Positions 35,506-43,823 of a stretch of DNA of 64,000 nt are shown piece by piece; position 1 is the first letter of the stretch; every line of letters starts with the position of its first letter. This DNA comes from CAYOWQ01 sp964407695 (lineage in GTDB: Bacteria > Planctomycetota > Phycisphaerae > Phycisphaerales > SM1A02): positions 124,001-188,000 of the forward strand of contig CAYOWQ010000003.1 in assembly GCA_964407695.1 (NCBI GenBank), given 5' to 3'. The notes under the pieces were generated by a model. The model did not search any database and was not told the DNA's origin. It was given only the letters and a program-made list of their open reading frames with translations. Position numbers and translations under genes: made by a program.

Positions 35506-36261
35506 TCAATCCTGTGGCGGCAAAGAACAATTCCGGTGTGAACGGGGAACTGGTTCAGGTGGAGTTGCGCAGGCGTCTTGGCAGCCGGTCGCCAATGCCT
35601 GGGCTCGCAAGCTCATCCGGTCCGATAACACGCGCTTGACGCCTTCCATTCCCGGGGCATTTAAACCCATCAGCGCCTGCAGCGAAGTCACCGGTCTTCC
35701 GGCCAGCCCGCACGGAACAATCAGATTGAAATGCGACAGGTTTGGGTCAACGTTCAGCGCAAGGCCATGCATCGAGACCCATCGCGAGACCCGAACTCCC
35801 ATGGCGCATACCTTGGCAAGACCATTCTGGGTGTCGACCCAGACGCCTGTGGCGCAGTTGTCGCGTACGCCGAGGACACCAAAATGCGCCAGCGAATCGA
35901 TGATGACGTCTTCGAGAAACCGCATATACGAGTGGATTCTGAGGCCGAGCCGATTGAGATCGAGGATCGGGTACACGACAAGTTGTCCCGGGCCGTGATA
36001 GGTGATGTCGCCGCCACGATCCGTCGCCTGCAGCTCCACGCCAAGCGACGCCAACGACTCCGGGGAGGCAAGCAGATGGGACGATGCTTCCGGGCGCCGG
36101 GTGATGGTGATCACCGGCGGATCATGCTCCACCATGAAGACGGGCATGGGCGGCTCCTGGTCACGCATCGAGATCATCCTGGCTTGCGCCTCTCGTTGGA
36201 TCTCCAAGGCGTCGCCGTAGCGCTGCCGTCCCAGATCGATGAATTCCAGAAGTCCGGTCAT
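35506..36261 (-). CDS. lipB: Lipoyl(octanoyl) transferase LipB
   Basis: Moves octanoate from acyl carrier protein to lipoyl domains. The start at 36261 gives 251 aa (MTGLLEFIDLGRQRYGDALE). Motifs: TDRGGDITYHGPGQLVVYPILDL, the Lys-containing LAKVCAMGVRVSRWVSMHGLALNV, and the active-site Cys in NLIVPCGLAGRPVTSL. A Pro/Ser-rich C-terminal extension of about 30 residues is not part of the fold. TATTGT lies 6 nt before the ATG with no Shine-Dalgarno. It is divergent from lpxA, and both starts carry a close -10 hexamer. No lipA is adjacent. Confidence 0.93.
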   Translation of the reverse strand: MTGLLEFIDLGRQRYGDALEIQREAQARMISMRDQEPPMPVFMVEHDPPVITITRRPEASSHLLASPESLASLGVELQATDRGGDITYHGPGQLVVYPILDLNRLGLRIHSYMRFLEDVIIDSLAHFGVLGVRDNCATGVWVDTQNGLAKVCAMGVRVSRWVSMHGLALNVDPNLSHFNLIVPCGLAGRPVTSLQALMGLNAPGMEGVKRVLSDRMSLRAQALATGCQDACATPPEPVPRSHRNCSLPPQD

Positions 36262-36267
36262 CCTCAG

Positions 36268-36273
36268 ACAATA
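36268..36273 (-). promoter_or_regulatory. -10-like hexamer of a probable leaderless promoter (lipB)
   Basis: TATTGT on the minus strand, 6 nt before the lipB ATG at 36261, in the 64-bp divergent gap with lpxA. Confidence 0.4.
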
Positions 36274-36311
36274 TCCGGCGTGCCGGCCACCGGCGACGAG
36301 TCGCTTCGACC

Positions 36312-36317
36312 TACCAT
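36312..36317 (+). promoter_or_regulatory. -10-like hexamer of a probable leaderless promoter (lpxA)
   Basis: TACCAT, 8 nt before the lpxA ATG at 36326, with no Shine-Dalgarno. It is paired with the opposite-strand hexamer for lipB in the same short gap. Confidence 0.4.
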
Positions 36318-36325
36318 AGATCCCC

Positions 36326-37144
36326 ATGCCGACGATCCATCCGACTGCCGTCCTGAATGGCGAGATTCACCTCGCAGATGATGTTGAAATCGGCCCGGGG
36401 TGCGTGCTCAACGGTCCAGTGACCATCGGCGAGGGGTGCAAGTTCCTGGGAAACGCCTACCTCACCGGGCCGCTGGTCATGGGGAAGGCCAATATCGTCT
36501 ACCCCTTTGTGTGTCTCGGGTTCGCGCCGCAGGACCTCAAATACGATCCGAATCAGGATGGCGCCGGGCTCAAGATCGGTGACGGAAACACATTTCGCGA
36601 AAACGTCACCATTCATCGAAGCACCTCCCGCGAGATCCCGACCACCATCGGTGACAAGAACTACTGGATGTGCGGAAGTCATGCCGGCCATGACTGCCGA
36701 ATCGGCAGCAACTGCACCTTCGCCAACGACACGCTCTTCGCGGGCCATGTTCACATCGAAGACCGCGTGGTCACCGGTGGCGGAGTCGTGGTGCATCAGT
36801 TCTGCCGAATTGGCCGCGGCTGCATGCTCTCCGGGTCGATGGGCTTGGGTCGGGATCTTCCGCCCTGGTTCATGCTGACCGGCACCAACGTCGCCGGCGC
36901 GGTGAATGCCATCGGCTTGAAGCGGAACGGCGCCTCCCCCGATGTGATCAGCGATGTTCGCTGGGTCCATCGAACCTTGTATCGCAAGGGGCTTTCCCTC
37001 AAGAATGCCGTCGAGGTGCTGCGGACGCGAGCCGATCGCACCACCATCGTTGAATACATCGATTTCATCGCCGGCTCGCGACGCGGCATCTGTCCGGCGT
37101 TCGGGCGACCCATCCGAGGCGGTACGGGGGTCGTTGTCGAATGA
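36326..37144 (+). CDS. lpxA: Acyl-ACP--UDP-N-acetylglucosamine O-acyltransferase LpxA
   Basis: First enzyme of lipid A synthesis, adding a 3-hydroxyacyl chain to UDP-GlcNAc. Left-handed beta-helix hexapeptide repeats run from IHPTAVLNGEIHLADDVEIGPGCVL onward. The catalytic His region is MCGSHAGHDCRIGSNCTFAND. The NTFRENVTIHRST block and the C-terminal helical domain (IGLKRNGASPDVISDVRW) are present. 272 aa, slightly above E. coli LpxA (262). It stands alone here instead of in an lpxD-fabZ-lpxA-lpxB cluster. Confidence 0.93.
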   Translation: MPTIHPTAVLNGEIHLADDVEIGPGCVLNGPVTIGEGCKFLGNAYLTGPLVMGKANIVYPFVCLGFAPQDLKYDPNQDGAGLKIGDGNTFRENVTIHRSTSREIPTTIGDKNYWMCGSHAGHDCRIGSNCTFANDTLFAGHVHIEDRVVTGGGVVVHQFCRIGRGCMLSGSMGLGRDLPPWFMLTGTNVAGAVNAIGLKRNGASPDVISDVRWVHRTLYRKGLSLKNAVEVLRTRADRTTIVEYIDFIAGSRRGICPAFGRPIRGGTGVVVE

Positions 37145-37170
37145 CGCACATCCTGACGGTCCTGGGTCGG

Positions 37171-37176
37171 TAGGAT
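37171..37176 (+). promoter_or_regulatory. -10-like hexamer of a probable leaderless promoter (WalJ-like gene)
   Basis: TAGGAT, 6 nt before the ATG at 37183, no Shine-Dalgarno. The gap from the lpxA stop is only 38 bp, so the gene may also be read from lpxA. Confidence 0.4.
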
Positions 37177-37182
37177 GCCTCT

Positions 37183-38037
37183 ATGCAATTCGAGACAGGG
37201 ACGTCTCTCGCCATGTCTGTGCTCGGTTCCGGTTCGGCCGGAAACTGCAGCATTCTCGATCTGCAGAGCGACCTGGGCACTCGGACGATCCTCATCGATC
37301 TCGGGCTGTCTCCTCGTGAAACTGCGTCGAGGCTCCTCGCATGTGGCCGCCGCCTTGATTCAGTCGAAGCGGCGTGCCTGACCCATCTCGATCAGGATCA
37401 CCTCAATCCCGGCTGGGCCAAGGGAATCGATCGCTGGGGTTTCAAGGTCTTCATGCATCGTCGCCACGTCAAAGGTGCCGCCGCCGCAGGAATAACCGTC
37501 CGCCGCATCGAAGCCTTTGAAGACGATTTCGCGATTTCAGAGCAAACAAGCGTGCGGCCGATCCGCTTGCCCCACGATGATCTCGGAGCCGTCGGCTACC
37601 TCTTCGACCATCGTGGCACCCGTCTGGGCTATGCCACCGATCTTGGACGCGTCACCGACGACCTTCTCTCGGCGTTCGTCGGCGTCGATTTGCTCTCCAT
37701 CGAGTCAAACTACTGTCCCCGAATGCAGATGCAGTCCCCGCGGCCGGCCTTTCTCAAACAGCGCATCATGGGCGGGATGGGCCATCTTTCCAACGAACAG
37801 TCCGTCGCGGCCGTGAAACAGATTGCCATTCACGGCCGGCCCCAACACATCGTCCTGCTCCACCTGTCGCGCCAATGCAATTCTCCCCAGCGTGTGCGCG
37901 AGATCTGGCGGCAGGAAGCTCCGGAGCTGCTCGATCGAGTCACGATTTCCGATCAGTATCGCCCGACGCCCTGGATCCGGGTCAAGCCGCTCGCACCCGC
38001 CCGATCATTTGCTGAATCGCTGTTCGAGTCGGCCTGA
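37183..38037 (+). CDS. MBL-fold metallo-hydrolase, YycJ/WalJ-like
   Basis: 284-aa metallo-beta-lactamase-fold protein. Opening VLGSGSAGNCSILDL matches YycJ/WalJ relatives, which are nucleases linked to cell-wall and DNA metabolism in Firmicutes. Metal motif THLDQDHL (T-H-x-D-x-D-H, where the family usually has T-H-x-H-x-D-H), then LGYATDLG with the bridging Asp, and LLHLSRQCNSP near the end, as in the family. The replacement of the first His of the H-x-H-x-D-H motif by Asp is worth noting. Activity is likely hydrolytic on nucleic acid, by family only. Confidence 0.8.
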   Translation: MQFETGTSLAMSVLGSGSAGNCSILDLQSDLGTRTILIDLGLSPRETASRLLACGRRLDSVEAACLTHLDQDHLNPGWAKGIDRWGFKVFMHRRHVKGAAAAGITVRRIEAFEDDFAISEQTSVRPIRLPHDDLGAVGYLFDHRGTRLGYATDLGRVTDDLLSAFVGVDLLSIESNYCPRMQMQSPRPAFLKQRIMGGMGHLSNEQSVAAVKQIAIHGRPQHIVLLHLSRQCNSPQRVREIWRQEAPELLDRVTISDQYRPTPWIRVKPLAPARSFAESLFESA

Positions 38038-38038
38038 G

Positions 38039-38455
38039 CTACTCGGATTCAACAGGCTTTGAGGGCGGATGAATGATCGACTCGGCGGCCGCGAGGCTCC
38101 GTTGGGCATCGCAAATGACCTCTTGGATGCTCTCCGGTGGCGGGCCGGGCGCCCATGCGGTTTCAAGGTCACTTGCTGCTGTATCGATCTGAATTGCGCT
38201 CCGATCAAGTCCCAACGCATGTTCGGATTCAGGCAGTTCTGGCAGCTCGGCCAACGCAAAGGTGATGGCCTGGAGCGTGATGATCGGACCAACAGACGCT
38301 TTCCAGGCGACACCGTCAGCGTCTTCCGGCAGGGCGACCGACGCCCGGGCGAAATCCAGCCAACGCCCGAGCAGGGCGGTCCAGGTCAGGGAAGACGGTT
38401 GAAGACTCGACATCAAGGGGCTCGGTGAAGCTGCCCGAAGCGACTCCGGCAGCAT
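38039..38455 (-). CDS. Hypothetical protein
   Basis: 138 aa from the ATG at 38455, not recognised. Helical, rich in Ala, Pro, Leu and Glu, with a WTALLGRWLDFARASVALPEDADGVAWKASV segment and an amphipathic stretch TLQAITFALAELPELPESEHALGLD. No signal peptide or membrane helix. A C-terminal motif reads QEVICDAQRSLAAAESI. It is divergent from purF, with 15 bp between start codons, and convergent with the WalJ-like gene (1 bp between stops). The tight packing supports a real gene. Confidence 0.6.
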   Translation of the reverse strand: MLPESLRAASPSPLMSSLQPSSLTWTALLGRWLDFARASVALPEDADGVAWKASVGPIITLQAITFALAELPELPESEHALGLDRSAIQIDTAASDLETAWAPGPPPESIQEVICDAQRSLAAAESIIHPPSKPVESE

Positions 38456-38470
38456 ATCCTTAGGCACTCC

Positions 38471-40471
38471 ATGAGTGATGCGATCAAGCACGAATGTGGC
38501 CTCGCCCTCATCCGTTTGCGAAAGCCGCTGGATTACTACCGGCGGGTCCACGGCGATGTGGCATGGGGGCTGCGGAAACTCTATCTCCTGATGGAGAAAC
38601 AGCACAATCGCGGCCAGGACGGGGCCGGCATGGCTGTCGTGAAGTTCGACATGCCTCCGGGAGCAAAATTCCTCGAACGCATCCGCAGCGCCAAGCGAAA
38701 TCCCGTCGAACGGCTCTTCGATGAAGCTGCGGAGTCACTCGACAAGCTTTCCAAGAAAGAGATTTCCTCGCTCGACGAAGTTGCCCTGAAGGAACGGGCC
38801 GAGTTCCTTGGCGAGGTCTATCTCGGCCACCTTCGCTATGGAACTCATGGGGGGCATTCGCAGGACGCCTGCCATCCCTACGTGCGGCGAAACAATATCG
38901 CCAGCCGAAATCTTGCGCTCGCCGGCAATTTCAACATGACCAACTCCGGCGAGCTGTTCGAACGGTTGGTCGACGATGGCCTGAGCCCTGTTGGAGACTC
39001 CGACACTCAGGTTGTTCTCGAGCGCATCGGGTTCAGTCTTGATCGTGAGCACGATCACCTCAACGCCGCCATGGGCCCTGAGTCGCTACGTGGCCTCGAG
39101 GGGCGTGTGCTGGCTGAGGCGATCTCCCGGGATCTCGACATCGCCCGAATCATCCGAAAGGCGGCGGTTGACTGGGACGGCGGATACGTGCTTGGCGGGC
39201 TCCTCGGCAATGGCGACGCGTTTGTGTGTCGCGACCCTTCGGGCATCAGGCCCGCATTTGTCTATGAGGACGAGGAAATCATCGCCGTGGCGAGCGAGCG
39301 TGCAGCGCTGGCCACCGTCTTCGATGTGTCTCCGGAGCAGATCGAAGCACTCGATCCTGCAACCGTACTCGTAATCAAGCGGGATGGAGCCATATCGCGT
39401 CATGAGTTCGTGTCGAAACTCCCGCTGCGCCAGTGCACGTTCGAGCGAATCTATTTCAGTCGCGGAAACGATCGTGATATCTATCAGGAGCGCAAGGCCC
39501 TTGGGCACGCACTCGCCACGAGGGTCTACGAGGCCATTGGCGGAGATCTCGACCATGCGGTCTTCAGCTTCATTCCCAACACCGCCGAAATCGCCTACCT
39601 CGGCCTGACCGAGGAAATCGACCGTTTGGACGCCCACGTGCGGGCTCAACGCCTGTGGCAGGGGATTGAGCGCGGTGGTGTATCGCGCGAAGATGTGGAT
39701 GCCGCCATGCTGCCGCGGGTCCGCCGCGAAAAATCCGCGAACAAGGACCAGCGGCTTCGCACATTCATCACCCACGACAGCGCCCGTCGCGGACTTGTCT
39801 CCCACGTGTATGACATTACCCCCGGGTCGGTCACGCCGCTGGATACGCTCGTGGTCGTCGACGATTCCATTGTCCGCGGGACGACGCTGCGTGACTCGAT
39901 CATCACCATGCTCTCGCGGCTCAACCCGAAGCGCATCGTGGTTGTGAGCTCAGCCCCTCCGATCATGTATCCGGATTGCTACGGCATCGACATGAGCCAG
40001 CTCGGGCGTTTCATCGCCTTTGAGGCCGCCGTGGCTCTGCTGAAAGATCGAGGCGAAGAGGCGCTGCTCGCGGACATCGAGCGAAGGTGCATCGCGCAGT
40101 TGGAACGTCCGGCCGATCGAATGGTCAATTACGTCCGCGAGATCTACGACCGATTCACGCTCGACGAAATCTCAGCCAAGGTGGCGTCGCTCGTCCGATC
40201 TGAATATCTGACCTGGCCCGGCCGCGTGGATGTCATCTACCAAACGATCGACGGCCTGCGATCGGCGATGCCGGGCCACACCGGAGACTGGTATTTCACC
40301 GGCGAGTACCCCACGCCCGGTGGATTGAAGGTGCTGAACACCGCCTACCTCAACTGGCGACGGGCGGATGATCGGCGCTCTTATGAACTGTCACGGGGCG
40401 ATCAACTCCTCATGCTGTCGACCTTGGCCGGGACAAAGCCGGGTGCACTGACCGTTGAGACTCCGCCCTGA
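38471..40471 (+). CDS. purF: Amidophosphoribosyltransferase PurF, long form
   Basis: First step of purine synthesis, PRPP plus glutamine to phosphoribosylamine. The N-terminal nucleophile is Cys9 (MSDAIKHE then CGLALIRL), so an 8-residue propeptide must be removed. The glutaminase half has NRGQDGAGMAVV, HLRYGTHGG and LAGNFNMTN. The transferase half has the PRPP loop LVVVDDSIVRGTTLRDSI. 666 aa, well over the 470-505 aa of the E. coli/Bacillus type. This long class, with YYRR-like insertions and extra C-terminal sequence, also occurs in Bacteroidota. purE and purK lie 13 kb away. TATCCT at 38455-38460 is 10 nt before the start. Confidence 0.88.
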   Translation: MSDAIKHECGLALIRLRKPLDYYRRVHGDVAWGLRKLYLLMEKQHNRGQDGAGMAVVKFDMPPGAKFLERIRSAKRNPVERLFDEAAESLDKLSKKEISSLDEVALKERAEFLGEVYLGHLRYGTHGGHSQDACHPYVRRNNIASRNLALAGNFNMTNSGELFERLVDDGLSPVGDSDTQVVLERIGFSLDREHDHLNAAMGPESLRGLEGRVLAEAISRDLDIARIIRKAAVDWDGGYVLGGLLGNGDAFVCRDPSGIRPAFVYEDEEIIAVASERAALATVFDVSPEQIEALDPATVLVIKRDGAISRHEFVSKLPLRQCTFERIYFSRGNDRDIYQERKALGHALATRVYEAIGGDLDHAVFSFIPNTAEIAYLGLTEEIDRLDAHVRAQRLWQGIERGGVSREDVDAAMLPRVRREKSANKDQRLRTFITHDSARRGLVSHVYDITPGSVTPLDTLVVVDDSIVRGTTLRDSIITMLSRLNPKRIVVVSSAPPIMYPDCYGIDMSQLGRFIAFEAAVALLKDRGEEALLADIERRCIAQLERPADRMVNYVREIYDRFTLDEISAKVASLVRSEYLTWPGRVDVIYQTIDGLRSAMPGHTGDWYFTGEYPTPGGLKVLNTAYLNWRRADDRRSYELSRGDQLLMLSTLAGTKPGALTVETPP

Positions 40472-40624
40472 TTCAACGATCGTTGGGTTGTTGCAGACAA
40501 GCCCTGGGGGATCTCGGCGAGGTTTGATCCTGCGAAACACAGCAATCAGGAGTACACTGCCAGTACGGAGTCCGGTGTTGCAGGGATGCGCGTCATTCAT
40601 GTGACCTTCAAGGGAGGGCTTGTC

Positions 40625-42991
40625 ATGCGTTGCTCCGTTCGACAGACCGGTTCATTGTTTGCCGTGGTCGTCGCGTTCATGAGCGTTCCATCCACCACGC
40701 TCCTTGCAAATGACGCCGAATCGCCAAAGCCTGGGCAGGTTCTGCCGGTACCGCCAAAGCCGTTTGCGGGCGAGATTGGGCTACGAGCGAAGGACTCCAA
40801 GTCTGATTTTCCGCAGCCCGTGCAGGCGCCCGCGGGAGCCCCGAATATTTTGCTTGTGCTGCTCGATGACGTCGGCTACGGCGCGACGAGCACGTTCGGC
40901 GGGCCATGCAATACGCCGACGTTCACTCGCCTTGCTGAGCACGGGCTGAAATACAACCAGTTCCACACCACAGCGCTGTGCAGCCCGACACGGGCCGCCC
41001 TCTTGACCGGCCGCAACCACCACTCGGTGCACACTGCCTGCATCATGGAGGGGGCCACGGGTTTTCCAGGCTATGACTCGCTGATGGGGCGAGACACGGC
41101 AACGGTGGCCGAGGTGTTGAAGCAGTCGGGATACGGCACCTCCTGGTTCGGCAAGAACCACAACGTGCCGGATTGGGAGACGAGCCAGGCGGGCCCGTTT
41201 GACCGTTGGCCGACGAGCCTTGGTTTCGACTATTTCTATGGATTCATCGGGGGCGACACCAGTCAGTGGCGGCCCAATGTGACCGAAGGCACCAAGCCCA
41301 TTGAGCCCTACCTCGGAAATCCGGATTACAACTTCGACTATGACATGGCCGATCAGGCGATCAAGTGGATCCGGATGCAGAAGGCTGTGGCGCCAAACAA
41401 GCCGTTCTTTTGCTACTACGCCCCGGGGGCAACCCACGCCCCGCACCACCCCAAGAAGGAGTGGATCGACAAATACAAGGGCAAGTTCGATCAGGGGTGG
41501 GACAAGGTGCGGGAAGAGACATTCGCGCGGCAAAAGAAGCTCGGCGTCATTCCCGCGGATGCAAAGCTGACGCCGCGCGCGCCCGGCGTGCAGGCATGGG
41601 ACACGTGTTCTGCTGATGAAAAGAAGGTCTTCGCTCGATTCATGGAGGTGTATGCGGGGTATCTTGAGCAGACGGACTACAACGTCGGCCGCGTTGTTGA
41701 TGCGATCGAGGGACTGGGCGATCTGGACAACACGCTCGTGATCTATATCGCCGGTGACAATGGAGCAAGTGCAGAGGGCAGCCTTCAAGGGCTGCTCAAC
41801 GAGATGACATTCTTCAACGGTGAAGTTGAAGACATCAAGGAAGTCTTGAAGCGGGCTGACGAAATCGGCAGCTGGACGACGTACAACCACTACCCCGTCG
41901 GCTGGGCGCACGCGATGTGCACGCCGTTCCAGTGGACCAAGCAGATTGCCAGCCACTATGGCGGTGTTCGCAATGCTACGGTGATTTCCTGGCCGAAGGG
42001 CATCAAAGCCAAGAACGAACTGCGCACCCAGTGGCACCACTGCATTGACATTGCCCCAACCCTTCTCGATGTGGTCGGCCTTGCCCAGCCCGCCTCCGTC
42101 AACGGCGTGGCCCAGAAGCCGGTCGAAGGCGTGAGCATGGCGTACAGCTTTGACAACGCCAAGGCACCGGGCACACGCAAGACCCAGTACTTTGAGATGT
42201 TCTGCAACTCCGCGATCTATCACGACGGCTGGGTGGCCTGCACCACGCCGCCGACCCCGCCATGGAGCCCCGCCGGTTCTGACAAGGACTTCATCACCGA
42301 GTACAACTGGGAGCTCTATCACGTCGACAAGGATTTCTCGGAGGCGGATGATCTGGCGTCGTCGATGCCGGAGAAGCTGAAAGAGCTGAAACTGCAGTTC
42401 TTTGCCGAGGCTGCGCGGTACAACGTGCTTCCGTTCGACAGCAGTAAGACAGTGCGCCTTGACCCGGCGATTCGGCCAAGCCTCACGAAGGGCCGCAAAT
42501 CGTTTACGTACACGCAGGGCCAGATCCGAATTCCGGAAGGGGCAAGTCCGGATATCAAGAACAAGTCCTGGTCGGTCACTGCGAACATTGAAGTGAAGAG
42601 CGATGCCTCAGGCATGATCATCACTCAGGGCGGGCTCTTCGGAGGCTGGGCCCTTTATCTCGACAAGGGCAAGCCGGTCTTTCACTACAACTACGTGGAC
42701 GTGAAGCATTTCCAGGTGAAAGCGAGCACGGCGATTTCGCCCGGCAAGCACATCATCGCCATGGACTTCACCTATGACGGCGGCGGACCCGGGAGGGGCG
42801 GTAGCGCGGTCCTTTCGGTCGACGGAAAGAAAGTCGCGGAAGGCCGCATCGAGAAGACGATTCCGTTGCGCATCACATTGGATGAGAGCCTCGATGTCGG
42901 TTCCGACGCCGGAACGCCGGTGAATCGCGAGTACGATGTGCCGTTTGAGTTCGAGGGCACGATCGAGAAGGCGACGATCGACCTGAAGTAG
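40625..42991 (+). CDS. Secreted Cys-type arylsulfatase
   Basis: 788-aa sulfatase, exported by a signal peptide (MRCSVRQTGSLFAVVVAFMSVPSTTLLAN). The start at 40625 has GGGAGGG 6 nt upstream. Metal ligands in NILLVLLDDVGYG. The maturation motif CSPTRAALLTGR means Cys must be oxidised to formylglycine by an FGE-type enzyme, which is not in the window. FYGFIGGDTSQWRPN, GDNGASAEGS and the KQIASHYGGVRN region follow as in mycobacterial AtsA-like enzymes. The C-terminal 200 residues form a beta-sandwich-like lectin/LamG-type domain (SVTANIEVKSDASGMIITQGG). Such enzymes desulfate sulfated polysaccharides or aryl sulfates. Confidence 0.92.
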   Translation: MRCSVRQTGSLFAVVVAFMSVPSTTLLANDAESPKPGQVLPVPPKPFAGEIGLRAKDSKSDFPQPVQAPAGAPNILLVLLDDVGYGATSTFGGPCNTPTFTRLAEHGLKYNQFHTTALCSPTRAALLTGRNHHSVHTACIMEGATGFPGYDSLMGRDTATVAEVLKQSGYGTSWFGKNHNVPDWETSQAGPFDRWPTSLGFDYFYGFIGGDTSQWRPNVTEGTKPIEPYLGNPDYNFDYDMADQAIKWIRMQKAVAPNKPFFCYYAPGATHAPHHPKKEWIDKYKGKFDQGWDKVREETFARQKKLGVIPADAKLTPRAPGVQAWDTCSADEKKVFARFMEVYAGYLEQTDYNVGRVVDAIEGLGDLDNTLVIYIAGDNGASAEGSLQGLLNEMTFFNGEVEDIKEVLKRADEIGSWTTYNHYPVGWAHAMCTPFQWTKQIASHYGGVRNATVISWPKGIKAKNELRTQWHHCIDIAPTLLDVVGLAQPASVNGVAQKPVEGVSMAYSFDNAKAPGTRKTQYFEMFCNSAIYHDGWVACTTPPTPPWSPAGSDKDFITEYNWELYHVDKDFSEADDLASSMPEKLKELKLQFFAEAARYNVLPFDSSKTVRLDPAIRPSLTKGRKSFTYTQGQIRIPEGASPDIKNKSWSVTANIEVKSDASGMIITQGGLFGGWALYLDKGKPVFHYNYVDVKHFQVKASTAISPGKHIIAMDFTYDGGGPGRGGSAVLSVDGKKVAEGRIEKTIPLRITLDESLDVGSDAGTPVNREYDVPFEFEGTIEKATIDLK

Positions 42992-43100
42992 CCCGTATGG
43001 TTTACGGGATGCCGCTGACGGAAACTCTTGCCCGCGCATGGATGCGCACTCGTGCCAAGGGTATGTCGGTGCTTCACACCGCCATCGACGCCATGCAGCC

Positions 43101-43106
43101 TATCAA
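43101..43106 (+). promoter_or_regulatory. -10-like hexamer of a probable leaderless promoter (pirin gene)
   Basis: TATCAA, 6 nt before the ATG at 43113, no Shine-Dalgarno. Confidence 0.35.
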
Positions 43107-43112
43107 TTATCC

Positions 43113-43814
43113 ATGATTACCTTTCGCAAGGCCGCCGATCGCGGCCACTTCAACCACGGCTGGCTGGATACGTATCACACGTTCTCCTTCGGTGAGTATC
43201 ACGATCCGCAGCACGTGGGCTTTCGCTCGCTTCGCGTGATCAACGATGATCGGGTTGCGCCGGGTGCTGGTTTCGGCCTTCATCCTCATCGGGACATGGA
43301 GATCATCACATGGATCCTGGATGGCGCCCTCGAGCACAAAGACAGCCTCGGAAACGGCGGCGTGCTTCGTCCTGGCGATGTTCAGGTGATGTCGGCCGGC
43401 AGCGGAATACGGCACTCCGAGTTCAATCACTCAAAGACCCAGCCGGTTCATCTGATTCAGACGTGGATCATGCCCAAGTCTGCCGGCGTACCGCCGCAAT
43501 ACTCCCAGCAATCCATGCCGGCCGACGGCCGCCGCAATCGGCTCCAGGTCCTCGCGTCGCCCGATGGCCGAGAGGGCTCTCTTCCCATTCATCAGGATGC
43601 GGTCATGAGTGTTGCGGCCCTGGAGCCGGGCGCAATCATCAAGGCGTCTCTCTCCAACGGCCGCCACGCGTGGATTCATGTCGCCCGAGGCGAGGTCGAG
43701 GTCAATGCTCATCCTGTCGCCGATGGCGATGGCGTCGCTATCACCGGTGTCTCGACCATCGAACTCAAGGGCGGCGCCAAGGGCGCTGAAGTGCTTCTCT
43801 TCGACCTCGCTTGA
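43113..43814 (+). CDS. Pirin-family protein (quercetinase-like bicupin)
   Basis: 233 aa from the ATG at 43113. Opening MITFRKAADRGHFNHGWLDTYHTFSFGEYHDP is the YhhW/pirin hallmark. The metal-binding cupin residues appear in GFGLHPHRDMEIITWILDG and SAGSGIRHSEFN (H-x-H...E...H). The second cupin is degenerate. Family members are cytoplasmic iron proteins, some with quercetin 2,3-dioxygenase activity; the natural substrate is unclear. It converges on the carboxyltransferase gene with 9 bp between stops. Confidence 0.92.
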   Translation: MITFRKAADRGHFNHGWLDTYHTFSFGEYHDPQHVGFRSLRVINDDRVAPGAGFGLHPHRDMEIITWILDGALEHKDSLGNGGVLRPGDVQVMSAGSGIRHSEFNHSKTQPVHLIQTWIMPKSAGVPPQYSQQSMPADGRRNRLQVLASPDGREGSLPIHQDAVMSVAALEPGAIIKASLSNGRHAWIHVARGEVEVNAHPVADGDGVAITGVSTIELKGGAKGAEVLLFDLA

Positions 43815-43823
43815 AGGTTGAAG

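Noticed and set aside
40475..40490. AACGATCGTT palindrome after purF as a regulatory site
   Set aside because: A 10-bp palindrome alone is expected by chance in a sequence this long, and it is not placed near a promoter.
40781..42322. 513-codon open frame antisense to the sulfatase
   Set aside because: Fully opposite conserved sulfatase motifs, with no start signal or recognisable domain.
42995..43012. CCCGTA/TACGGG hairpin after the sulfatase as terminator
   Set aside because: Short stem and no following T-run.
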